A program made the translations under genes and the position numbers. From Enterococcus innesii (GTDB lineage: Bacteria; Bacillota; Bacilli; Lactobacillales; Enterococcaceae): a DNA stretch of 64,000 bases. The first letter of the stretch is position 1; each line of letters opens with the position of its first letter. Below the pieces are notes generated by a model that had not been told where the DNA came from, made no database searches, and was given only the letters and a program-made list of their open reading frames with translations. The DNA is taken from positions 62,001-126,000 of the forward strand of contig JAHHEN010000005.1 in assembly GCA_018982785.1 (NCBI GenBank), read 5' to 3'. Below are positions 22,545-31,702 of the stretch, in pieces.

Positions 22545-23520
22545 AGTGCCGCATCCTTTCTCTGAGTTGTTCTTCCGTAAAGCCACTGCGTTTGCCTACC
22601 AGCAAGATACGCAGATTTTGCAGTTCCAAAACCTTAGCATTCAAAAATGCGAGTAAAGGCAGTGGTCCTAAAGCATCCGTTTGGGCTTGGCCATAGCTTT
22701 CTGTGATCAAATTGTCTTGTAAAAGTGCCAAGCCAGCAAAATCGATCACCTGCTCATGAATCAAAGGCCGCAATACTTCCTGATAATCACTTTCTAATAA
22801 GAAGGTTAAAAAGTCACTATAGGATGCATCCGCAAACGCTAAAAATTCTTCTTTCGGGATACTGCCGACACTCACTAAGACTGCCTCCATAAAACTGCGC
22901 GATCGTTTTTGCAGTACACAACGAGCGGCAATCGTTATATTAGTCAGATCGATCATCTTGATGACAGCTTCTTGTAGTTCAGGGATCTTGATTTCATCTG
23001 CCAGTCGCCGTTGTTCATGTAAATACCGGCGATCGTAAATGATATCGATGCCTTGCAGCACGGCGCCACCTTCTAAGTACTCCCGCACCTCTTGGATCGT
23101 AGTCACGATTTTCTCAGGCAATACCTCTGAGGTTCCCGTTTTGATGGCGGTCCGACACTCATCGATCGTGTAAAAACCATCTTCGATCAGTAGATGATCA
23201 TAATCTTTTCCAGTCACTGACTCTTTGGTCAAGACTTTTAGATTATGGAAAGTAAAAGGCATCATATACAGTCGGAGGATCTCTTGATCAGGAACCAGCT
23301 CGGCCAATTCTTTGATCGTCTTTAACAATTCTTCATCGAGATAAGTTTCGAATCGTTCATGAAAATCTGGCTTCAAATAGCGTTGATAATGGGTCTGCTG
23401 CAAAACAGCTTCGACTTCAGCAAACCCTTTTGCCGCAATCATTTGTTCGACTTCTTGCGGCTTTAGCAACGTCATCTCTTTCAGCCGAATGATTGGATTC
23501 AATTGATGATAGTTCCTCAT
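22534..23520 (-). CDS. ntpC: V-type Na+-ATPase subunit C/d (NtpC)
   Basis: Soluble socket protein of 328 residues that joins the V1 central stalk (D/G) to the membrane rotor ring. The sequence is helical throughout, with typical motifs such as LYMMPFTFHNLKVLTKE and the C-terminal RILLVGKRSGFTEEQLRERMRHYDS. It has a strong ribosome site (AAGGAGGTTGATCC) and starts four bases after the ntpE stop. Confidence 0.92.
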   Translation of the reverse strand: MRNYHQLNPIIRLKEMTLLKPQEVEQMIAAKGFAEVEAVLQQTHYQRYLKPDFHERFETYLDEELLKTIKELAELVPDQEILRLYMMPFTFHNLKVLTKESVTGKDYDHLLIEDGFYTIDECRTAIKTGTSEVLPEKIVTTIQEVREYLEGGAVLQGIDIIYDRRYLHEQRRLADEIKIPELQEAVIKMIDLTNITIAARCVLQKRSRSFMEAVLVSVGSIPKEEFLAFADASYSDFLTFLLESDYQEVLRPLIHEQVIDFAGLALLQDNLITESYGQAQTDALGPLPLLAFLNAKVLELQNLRILLVGKRSGFTEEQLRERMRHYDS

Positions 23521-23523
23521 GGA

Positions 23524-24107
23524 TCAACCTCCTTGTTGTATGATCTGCAACCACCGTTCCCGGGTTTCTTTCTTGTATTCATCAAGCAAAACCTGATAGG
23601 TAAAATTGTATTGAATGCCGTTGTCATCCACCAAAAAGCCTGCTTCTGACAATGGTGCGCCTGCTTTGATTTGATACGATAGTTTTGATTGACAAGACGT
23701 AAGCCAAGCGGCATCTAGATGGGCTGCTTGCTCAGGACCAGCGTGGAAGGTCACCGTCCCGCTGATCGGCAGCTGTTGCAGCACATTTTCAGCAAATGAC
23801 TGCAGCTCTTCTGGCGTCCAGGCAACCATTTGTTGATACGCTTGCTCAAAAAGTTGTGTCAGGTATTCGTTTTGTTTCACCATTTGCTGCTGCTTAGCGG
23901 CACTTGCTTGGCGATTTTGCGCTTGCTGATAATTTTTTCGGCTTGCTTTTTTGCTTGCTGGGCACGAAGCTGCAAGTCCGACTCTTTTTTCGCCCAGTCA
24001 CGTGCCATCGTTTCACTGATCCTAGCACGTTCAGCGGCAGCCAAACGTTCCCGTTTTGTCTGCGCTTCTTGGTCTAGTTCAGCAATCATTTTGTCGATTG
24101 CATCCAT
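23524..24107 (-). CDS. ntpE: V-type Na+-ATPase subunit E, peripheral stalk (one frameshift)
   Basis: Peripheral-stalk subunit of about 194 residues that pairs with NtpF. The N-terminal half is a charged coiled coil from MDAIDKMIAELDQEAQTKRE; the C-terminal half is the globular E domain (ENVLQQLPISGTVTFHAG... ending RERWLQIIQQGG). The frame is broken at the T6 run 23933-23938 (A6 on the coding strand). With one more base the helix reads AEKNYQQAQNRQASAAKQQQ and continues into MVKQNEYLTQLFEQAY. The rest of the operon is intact, so a sequencing error or a slippage event is more likely than loss of function. Confidence 0.88.
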
Positions 24108-24120
24108 ACCTTCGCCCCCT

Positions 24121-26526
<2,406 letters not shown>

Positions 26527-26549
<23 letters not shown>

Positions 26550-26859
26550 AAGTCCCGATCACTCCTTCAACGATCTGTTGAACCGCTTGCTCTTGGAAGC
26601 TTTGCATGTTTTTTTGGTAACGATCTAACACTTGCTGGTTCTCTTTTGCCAGCTGCTGCTTTTGTGCTTCAAGTGACTGGCGCATTTGCTCTTGAGCTGC
26701 TGCTTGTTCTTGCGCAAGTTCTTCTTCCAAAGCGGTAGCCCGTTCTTCTAATACTTGTTGCTGCTGGGCTTCTTCCAACTGTAGCTCTTTTTTTAAAGCG
26801 CGCAATTGCTGTTCATTGGCTTCTTCTGCTGTTCGTAAACGAGTCAACGCTTCTCTCAT
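26527..26859 (-). CDS. ntpF: V-type Na+-ATPase subunit G, peripheral stalk (NtpF)
   Basis: First gene of the operon, about 110 residues, almost all one charged helix (EEANEQQLRALKKELQLEEAQQQQVLEERATALEE broken here for brevity after the core), the coiled-coil partner of NtpE. The start at 26859 (MREALTRLRTAEE) has a perfect AGGAGGGGAATCG in front. A longer frame to 26943 would run back through the leader terminator and is rejected. Confidence 0.85.
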
Positions 26860-26903
26860 CGATTCCCCTCCTATACTATTTGGATACTCAACTGAAAAAT
26901 AAA

Positions 26904-26935
26904 CAAAAAAAGCATACCTCACAAAGAAGTATGCT
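26904..26935 (-). terminator. Intrinsic terminator in the ntp leader
   Basis: On the coding strand AGCATACTTC and GAGGTATGCT form a stem followed by seven T, lying between the folded leader and ntpF. A terminator before the first gene of the operon points to attenuation. Confidence 0.87.
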
Positions 26936-26945
26936 GATAACAAAA

Positions 26946-27029
26946 AAAGGTTAGCATTCCTCCAAGAATGTTTGCCTCACCCCTTGGCAAACCTGATCCT
27001 TGAAGCATAAAAATGCTCAACCTTTGGCT
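26946..27029 (-). ncRNA. Structured ntp leader, candidate Na+-sensing riboswitch aptamer
   Basis: The leader can fold into three stacked helices: P1 AAAGGTTgAGCAT with ATGCTAACCTTT, P2 CTTCAAGGAT with ATTCTTGGAG (with G-U pairs), and P3 GGTTTGCC with GGCAAAC around the loop AAGGGGTGA. Unpaired purine-rich joints lie between the helices. The ATGCT of the P1 3' arm can also pair with the AGCAT of the downstream terminator, giving a plausible switch. Position before a Na+-ATPase and overall layout suggest the Na+-I (DUF1646-motif) riboswitch class; the class assignment is from memory and needs a covariance-model search. Confidence 0.65.
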
Positions 27030-27053
27030 ATTCTATTTTTCAATTCCTGAACT

Positions 27054-27082
27054 ATTATAGCAAAAAAACGTGTTCTATTCAA
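27054..27082 (-). promoter_or_regulatory. Promoter of the ntp operon
   Basis: TTGAAT and TATAAT are separated by exactly 17 bases, so transcription should start about 20 bases upstream of the folded leader. Confidence 0.8.
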
Positions 27083-27397
27083 GTAGAATCGTCTTTTATG
27101 AGAAAAACCCGGTTTCTACTATTGTATGTTCCCTCGAATATCCACTGCTATTGGTTATCGGAATGACTATTAGTACTCGCTCAGTCTCTTAAAAACTTTT
27201 CACCTAACATTTGCCAGGGATCGCGTTGTTCTTACCAAATTGAAATCGGTAAACATCAATAGAAGACTTAGAATGGATTGAATGAAGAACCTTGAGATTT
27301 TTTGAAAATGCTAAACATCATTTGATTGGTACCAAAAAGGAGATAACAATTCCAACAACCTATTCGATCCCTGACAAATATTAAGTGAGAATTTTGC
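27083..27397. other. Intergenic stretch upstream of the ntp promoter
   Basis: About 300 AT-rich bases without a supported gene. An SD-like AAAAAGGAGATAACA at about 27336 is followed by ATT and an 11-codon frame on the plus strand, too weak to call. No convincing hairpin or repeat was seen. Confidence 0.4.
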
Positions 27398-27544
27398 TTA
27401 CTTCGCTTCTTTTTTTATCGCTGGCAGCGGTTGGCCCTTTTCTTCACAAATGAAATAAGCGCCTCGATAAAGTCATGTATAAATCTTACCGGGTTCCATG
27501 GTTAGAGGAAGCCCATTTTTTACATACATCGGTTTTCTTTCCAT
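27398..27544 (-). pseudogene. Small ORF interrupted by an in-frame TGA
   Basis: From ATG 27544, with AAGGGGTAACA in front, the frame reads MERKPMYVKNGLPLTMEPG and KIYT, then TGA at 27475-27473. It continues in the same frame for another 24 codons (LYRGAYFICEEKGQPL.., ending IKKEAK) to TAA at 27398. The second half looks protein-like and keeps the same frame, so this is either a 48-codon gene with one nonsense change or base error, or a readthrough case. No family was recognised. Confidence 0.4.
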
Positions 27545-27731
27545 TGTTACCCCTTGCCTTTCTGGGAAAAATAAGTCAAAATATACAATAACGTTTTTTA
27601 TATCTTGCTTCCTATCAAATATTACCAAAATATTCAGATAACTTCTAGTAATTTTGCGCAAAATATCTTAAAATTTCCACTTTTTCTTTTAAAAAATGAT
27701 CGATAAAAACCAAATTGGGAGGAAACAACTG

Positions 27732-27944
27732 ATGTCAGATGAGCGTTGGTTTCAAAGGAGAAGAAAGCGAAACATCGAATTGGGCCTCTGTTTACTTGTC
27801 GTCCTGCCGATGGTTTATGGCTTATGGTTTCAACTGGCTTTTTTGATTCACTACATGTCTTTTATGTTTGTTGTGGCTGTTCTCACTGCAATTTACGAAG
27901 GAATTCGCGTCATTTGGGAAGTTATGAGAAACAAGCAACACTGA
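27732..27944 (+). CDS. Small two-helix membrane protein, unknown function
   Basis: About 70 residues from ATG 27732, chosen because GGGAGGAAACAACTG precedes it; an upstream ATG at 27696 has no ribosome site. An N-terminal basic stretch (WFQRRRKRN) precedes two hydrophobic helices (LGLCLLVVLPMVYGLWF and MSFMFVVAVLTAIYEGI), followed by a short charged tail. The basic N-terminus predicts both ends in the cytoplasm. It is followed after 50 bases by an acetyltransferase gene. I do not recognise a family. Confidence 0.65.
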   Translation: MSDERWFQRRRKRNIELGLCLLVVLPMVYGLWFQLAFLIHYMSFMFVVAVLTAIYEGIRVIWEVMRNKQH

Positions 27945-27996
27945 CAAAGTGACCTTTTGCTAAATTAAGCCAAAACAACGAGAGAGGAGTCCTCTA

Positions 27997-28623
27997 ATGA
28001 AACGAATCATTATGTCATGTGACTTACAGCATGCCTCCAGTCGTCAGGCTGAAGCCAGCTTTTCTTTTGACGCCTTTCCCACAGATTCACCAAGAGTTGC
28101 AGAACTTTTCTATTCCGCTTACCATGAAACCATCGATGATGAAGGAGAATCGATCGCTGATTGGCAAAAGGAACTTAGAGAAACTGCTGAAGGCAAATAC
28201 GGCCCCTTGATTCCAGAACTCTCTTTTCAATTACTGAAGGAAGACTATCCGATTGGCGCCATAGTGACAAGCACTTTTAAAGAAATTCCACTGCTATTAT
28301 TTGTCGTTATTGATGCAGCATTTAAAGGAAACGGCTTATCCAAGCTGTTAATGAGTGAAGTGATCCGACGAGCTAAAGCCATGGGACTCACACATCTTTA
28401 CCTGGTAGTGACGGTTGAAAATCAACCAGCCTTCAAGCTGTATGAAGCATGCGGTTTTTCTTTTGCGGTGAAAGCTGGACTGATCTTTCCTCTTAGCTCT
28501 ACTTACTATCTAACTGAAAATTTTTACCCATTGAAAGCGAGGGATGAACCGATGAATGAACGTCTAGCTACGGCGATACAACTGCGAGCTGAAAAAAGCT
28601 GCAACAATCAAATGAACAATTGA
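27997..28623 (+). CDS. GNAT-family N-acetyltransferase
   Basis: Acetyl-CoA-dependent acetyltransferase. The acetyl-CoA loop is visible as VVIDAAFKGNGLSKLLMSEVIRRAKAMGL (Q/R-x-x-G-x-G/A-type turn, here FKGNGL) and the terminal motif as VTVENQPAFKLYEACGFSF. It begins after GAGAGGAGTCCTCTA. The reading frame runs without a stop into the following TPR gene, ending at 28623; the family would normally stop near residue 180. One missing T in the run before ACCC near 28525 would make it end at the TGA around 28545, seven bases before the TPR start, so a small indel is suspected. Substrate unknown. Confidence 0.75.
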   Translation: MKRIIMSCDLQHASSRQAEASFSFDAFPTDSPRVAELFYSAYHETIDDEGESIADWQKELRETAEGKYGPLIPELSFQLLKEDYPIGAIVTSTFKEIPLLLFVVIDAAFKGNGLSKLLMSEVIRRAKAMGLTHLYLVVTVENQPAFKLYEACGFSFAVKAGLIFPLSSTYYLTENFYPLKARDEPMNERLATAIQLRAEKSCNNQMNN

Positions 28624-29036
28624 TTCAATTAGCTACCGAAAATCCCCAAGATGCCTTTGTCCAATACCAAACGGCTTGGAGTTATGATCTTTTAGGGGAA
28701 GAACAACAGGCAATTCCTTACTATGAACAAGCAATCGCGTTAGGTTTATCAGAAAACGACTTACCAGATGCCTACCTAGGTCTAGGCAGCACCTATCGTG
28801 CCCTCGGCAATTATCAAAAAGCCGAAGAAGTGTTTTTACACGCGATGAAGCAGTTTCCAAAAAATCATGCTTTAGAAACCTTCTATGCCATGACACTGTT
28901 TAATCTAGCCGAGTATGAGCAAGCCACTAAACGACTATTGACCCTGCTTGCCGAAACCTCTAGCGATCCAGACATCCAGTCTTACCGACAGGCCCTTTTG
29001 TTTTATGCCGATAATCTCAACGAAACATGGAATTAG
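28552..29036 (+). CDS. TPR-repeat protein (one frameshift)
   Basis: About 161 residues with three or four tetratricopeptide repeats (FVQYQTAWSYDLLGEEQQAIPYYEQAI, DAYLGLGSTYRALGNYQKAEEVFLHAM, HALETFYAMTLFNLAEYEQATKRLL). It reads from ATG 28552 MNERLATAIQLRAEK; the A6 run at 28592-28597 is one base short, and an added A continues KLQQSNEQLIQLATENPQD. Without the correction only a TTG-started fragment from 28620 would remain. GAGGGATGAACCG precedes the start. It is a protein-interaction module of unknown partner, likely co-transcribed with the acetyltransferase. Confidence 0.75.
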
Positions 29037-29062
29037 ATGTTTCCGTTGGATCAATCCTTCTG

Positions 29063-29099
29063 CTCCCTTCTTGATTAAAGAAAGGGAGTATTCCTTTTT
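29063..29099 (+). terminator. Probable terminator after the TPR gene
   Basis: CTCCCTTCTT and AAGAAAGGGAG form a stem with a four-base loop, followed by TATTCCTTTTTCC. The T-tract is not continuous. Confidence 0.55.
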
Positions 29100-29292
29100 C
29101 CTGACCCCTAAATATTCCTTCACTATCAGCGCTTTGTTGAATCAATGGTCGCCGACTTTTCATGCCCCACTTTCCTTCAATCAATGCCAAACATCCATTA
29201 TCGAAATATTCGATAATGAAATCAATTGACGTGCACGGTCAAATTTGCTAATTTATCTATGCTTTTTCTATCAATATTTTGGAGGAATGACT

Positions 29293-29664
29293 ATGCCCTT
29301 TATTGTCTATTTTTTTCTATCCTTATTGATCATTTATATTCCCACGCCAACACTTTTGCTATTTTTTCAAAAACTTGCCTCCCAGCATGACAATCTGACG
29401 GCTTTTAGCAAACTTTTTCTATTTTTGATGGTCTTGCTGGATTATTACTTAAGCTATTATTGGTTGAAAAACTGCAAAGTAAAAAAAGCTCACTACCTTT
29501 ATTTAGTCTTTGTCAATGTCTTCGAATGGCTGATCCACTTCTATCTTTATTCACGATTTGAAACGATCAATCTACTAGTCATTTTGTTGTTCCAGACCGT
29601 GCTACTATGTTGCATGATCTTTTTCCCTCTATCGGAGAAATTTCGCTCATTCCTTTTTACCTAA
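29293..29664 (+). CDS. Four-helix membrane protein, unknown function
   Basis: About 123 residues beginning MPFIVYFFLSLLIIY. I chose ATG 29293 because GGAGGA stands six bases before it; an ATG two codons earlier would directly abut the ribosome site. Four strongly hydrophobic segments (residues about 3-24, 40-57, 69-86 and 95-115) leave only short loops with a few basic residues (KNCKVKKAH). It is rich in F, L and Y and lies alone between two enzymes. No family was recognised. Confidence 0.6.
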   Translation: MPFIVYFFLSLLIIYIPTPTLLLFFQKLASQHDNLTAFSKLFLFLMVLLDYYLSYYWLKNCKVKKAHYLYLVFVNVFEWLIHFYLYSRFETINLLVILLFQTVLLCCMIFFPLSEKFRSFLFT

Positions 29665-29776
29665 AAAAATCATCTCTGGTTTCCACATAAAAACCAGCTT
29701 CTCAATCGTTTCTTTCTAAGATGCGATTTACACGTTCGCTCTCCTTTGTTACGATTGTTAAAAAGGATGTGTTGTG

Positions 29777-30361
29777 ATGTCATTGATCGTCTTGATTGGC
29801 GCGCAAGCGGTAGGGAAAATGACGGTGGGGAAAGAACTGGAAAAACGATTGGATGCAAAACTATTATTCAATCACCAGACGATTGATCTATTTGCGAACT
29901 TTCTTGGCTATAGCCCAGCAGCATTTGCTTTGTCTAATCAAACGCGGATCGAACTCTTCAAAGCCTTTGTTCATAATGAAGCTAATAATACGACAAAATC
30001 AATCATCTTTACGGTCTTGATTGATTTCGATCAATCGTCAGATTTAGCTTTTTTACAAGAGATCGCCCAACTATTTACCGATGCCCGACAAGAGGTCTAT
30101 TTTATTGAATTAGTGGCTGATATTGAGGAACGCTTACAGCGTAATTGCCATGAGGACCGTTTAGTCGCAAAGCCGTCAAAAAGAGCGCTGGCTTTTTCTA
30201 GAAACGAGCTTTTGTCTTCATTTGAAAACTATCGCTTAGAAAGCCTGCCCCAGGAATTAACTACCCTTTTTCCAACGATTCCTTCGCTGAAAATCAACAA
30301 TACCCACTTGTCACCTGATGAAGTTAGTCAAACAATTATTGCCCATTTTTCCTTGACTTAA
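29777..30361 (+). CDS. P-loop kinase-like protein (AAA/shikimate-kinase fold)
   Basis: About 194 residues with an N-terminal Walker A (GAQAVGKMTVGKELEKRL) directly after a beta strand, the layout of small-molecule kinases and uncharacterised P-loop proteins of Gram-positives. A possible lid region is rich in basic residues (RLQRNCHEDRLVAKPSKRALAFSR), and SIIFTVLIDFD is a likely second strand. Start ATG 29777 has AAGGATG upstream. It is monocistronic. The phosphate acceptor is unknown; toxin families such as zeta share the fold, but there is no partner gene here and no reason to call it a toxin. Confidence 0.65.
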   Translation: MSLIVLIGAQAVGKMTVGKELEKRLDAKLLFNHQTIDLFANFLGYSPAAFALSNQTRIELFKAFVHNEANNTTKSIIFTVLIDFDQSSDLAFLQEIAQLFTDARQEVYFIELVADIEERLQRNCHEDRLVAKPSKRALAFSRNELLSSFENYRLESLPQELTTLFPTIPSLKINNTHLSPDEVSQTIIAHFSLT

Positions 30362-30411
30362 GTGCCAAAGAAACACCACTCTCAAGCTTTGCTGCAATAC
30401 AAAATTGTCTA

Positions 30412-30442
30412 TTGACTTTGACGCTGCGTCAAGCGGTATTCT
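30412..30442 (+). promoter_or_regulatory. MerR-type promoter with 19-base spacer before the VOC gene
   Basis: TTGACT (30412-30417) and TATTCT (30437-30442) are separated by 19 bases, and the spacer holds the perfect inverted repeat TTGACGC-T-GCGTCAA. An over-long spacer carrying a dyad is the mark of promoters activated by MerR-family proteins, which twist the DNA to realign the two hexamers. No MerR-family gene lies in the window. Confidence 0.65.
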
Positions 30443-30464
30443 CTAATCAAGAGGAGGTGTCAAA

Positions 30465-30887
30465 ATGAAGGTTTATGTTATGCCAATGTTTTACCAATTG
30501 AAGACCAAAGATATTGCACAATCATCGAAATGGTTTGCAGAAATCTTGGGTTTCCAGTCATTGTATCAGTTTCGCAATCAAGAAAATCAAGTGACGATGG
30601 ACCATCTGCGTCTTGCTGACTACCAGGATTTGATGCTGATTGCCGCAGACTCGTTCACTGTAGGTGATGGGGCAATTTTGAATGTAGCGATGAATGATCT
30701 TCGGAATATCGCTCAGAAAATTCCCACAAAGTGGATCGTGGAACCTTTGATGGAAAAGCCGTGGAATGCCCTTGAAATGACCATCAAAGACCCCAACGGT
30801 TATTTGTTTACCCTAACAGAGGCGATAAGAAAAAACGAATCAGACTTTCAAACCTTGATGGACCAAACCAAGGATTATTTTCAATAA
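30465..30887 (+). CDS. Glyoxalase/bleomycin-resistance (VOC) fold protein
   Basis: Small metalloenzyme-fold protein of 140 residues with the paired beta-alpha-beta-beta-beta units of the VOC superfamily. FYQLKTKDIAQSSKWFAEILGFQSLYQF opens the first unit and IKDPNGYLFTLTEAI closes the second. It may bind or modify a small toxic molecule; its position behind a MerR-type promoter supports a detoxification role induced by a drug-like or electrophilic compound. Start ATG 30465 follows AGAGGAGGTGTCAAA. It is monocistronic, with a strong terminator. Confidence 0.78.
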   Translation: MKVYVMPMFYQLKTKDIAQSSKWFAEILGFQSLYQFRNQENQVTMDHLRLADYQDLMLIAADSFTVGDGAILNVAMNDLRNIAQKIPTKWIVEPLMEKPWNALEMTIKDPNGYLFTLTEAIRKNESDFQTLMDQTKDYFQ

Positions 30888-30931
30888 AAGGAACCGAGTA
30901 AGAAGGATGCTTTCTTACTCGGTTCCTTTTT
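30885..30931 (+). terminator. Terminator of the VOC gene
   Basis: AAAAGGAACCGAGTAAGAA and TTCTTACTCGGTTCCTTTT form a 19-base-pair stem followed by T residues, overlapping the VOC stop codon region. Confidence 0.92.
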
Positions 30932-31109
30932 TATAAAAACTTGATTCTGGCAACAATGACAAAAACGAACGCTCCCTAAATTTTACTAGGAAGCCTTTTC
31001 CCCATCAGATATACCAATATACCGTTTTAGTATATTTTTAAATATTGAAAATAATTATTAACACAATCAACTCAGAACATGCTACACTATTTAAAAAGGA
31101 GGATTTCCT

Positions 31110-31298
31110 ATGGAAAAGAAATCGCAGCTTCCGTGGTACAAGCGCAAAAAATTCTACCTTCCAGTTGCCGTCGCCCTCGGCGTGATTGGGTTTCTTCCCA
31201 GTCTCGTTTCTCTTTTCGGGGTCTCGATCGATGATGAGTTCAATCCTGATTACTATTCTGATCCGAATGAACCAATGTTTAAGAAAAAGCAAAACTGA
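31110..31298 (+). CDS. Small single-helix membrane protein
   Basis: 62 residues after a strong AAAAAGGAGGATTTCCT. A basic N-terminus (MEKKSQLPWYKRKKF) precedes one membrane helix (YLPVAVALGVIGFLPSLVSLFGV), and the tail is acidic and then basic (DDEFNPDYYSDPNEPMFKKKQN). The charge pattern predicts the N-terminus inside and the C-terminus outside. It is monocistronic, with a terminator behind it. I do not recognise the family; the clear ribosome site and charge asymmetry argue that it is real. Confidence 0.6.
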   Translation: MEKKSQLPWYKRKKFYLPVAVALGVIGFLPSLVSLFGVSIDDEFNPDYYSDPNEPMFKKKQN

Positions 31299-31340
31299 CT
31301 GTTGCGATGCCGTATGTAGGTTTTTTGACCAACAAAAAAA

Positions 31341-31375
31341 GAGCAATCACTCGCTGTTGTGTTTGCTCCTTTTTT
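31341..31375 (+). terminator. Terminator after the small membrane protein gene
   Basis: GAGCAA and TTGCTC, with inner CAC/GTG pairing, are followed by CTTTTTTT. Confidence 0.7.
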
Positions 31376-31528
31376 AAAAGGGATTCGGCAGACCTACGCA
31401 CCTTGACAGGGTAAGCTGTTTGGGGAGAGGGCGTTTGAATGCGCGAATGAACAGTAACTTATTACGTGAAACCACTTATACTTTTTTCCTGTTAAAAAAT
31501 CAATTGCTAACCAATCACAAAGGATCGA

Positions 31529-31600
31529 TTATTTGAAGAAAGAAAAAACGTTAGCCATTAGTTCTACAACTTCCCAGGGAAAACTAAAAAAATCAAACAT
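31529..31600 (-). CDS. 23-residue hydrophobic peptide ORF divergent from rgg-like gene
   Basis: ATG 31600 opens MFDFFSFPWEVVELMANVFS followed by FFK and TAA. AAAGGAGGAGAAATGG precedes it, a near-perfect ribosome site eight bases away. The peptide is rich in Phe (seven of 23), carries few charges and could form an amphipathic helix. It is divergent from an Rgg-like regulator, the usual place for genes of short signalling peptides read by such regulators. It lacks the basic N-terminus of most SHP pheromone precursors, so a signalling, toxic or membrane-active role are all open. Confidence 0.5.
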   Translation of the reverse strand: MFDFFSFPWEVVELMANVFSFFK

Positions 31601-31663
31601 CCATTTCTCCTCCTTTAATTGACTTTCTTCAAGTTTACCCGCAAAATAAAGCTGTAACATATT

Positions 31664-31682
31664 TGGACTATTTTTCCGTCCA
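31664..31682. promoter_or_regulatory. Inverted repeat in the rgg / small-peptide intergenic region
   Basis: TGGAC and GTCCA are separated by nine bases, between the start of the rgg-like gene and the divergent small ORF. On the minus strand the repeat overlaps a possible -35 and lies next to TATGTT, a possible -10 for the small ORF. It is a candidate Rgg binding site. Confidence 0.4.
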
Positions 31683-31702
31683 CTTTTTTTAGGAGGGATT
31701 TT

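Noticed and set aside
27336-27384. AAAAAGGAGATAACA followed by an ATT-started 11-codon frame
   Set aside because: Rare start codon, tiny product and no context; chance match is likely.
29777-30361. Zeta-toxin-type kinase of a toxin-antitoxin pair
   Set aside because: Only the P-loop fold is shared; there is no antitoxin gene beside it and no zeta-specific motif that I can point to.
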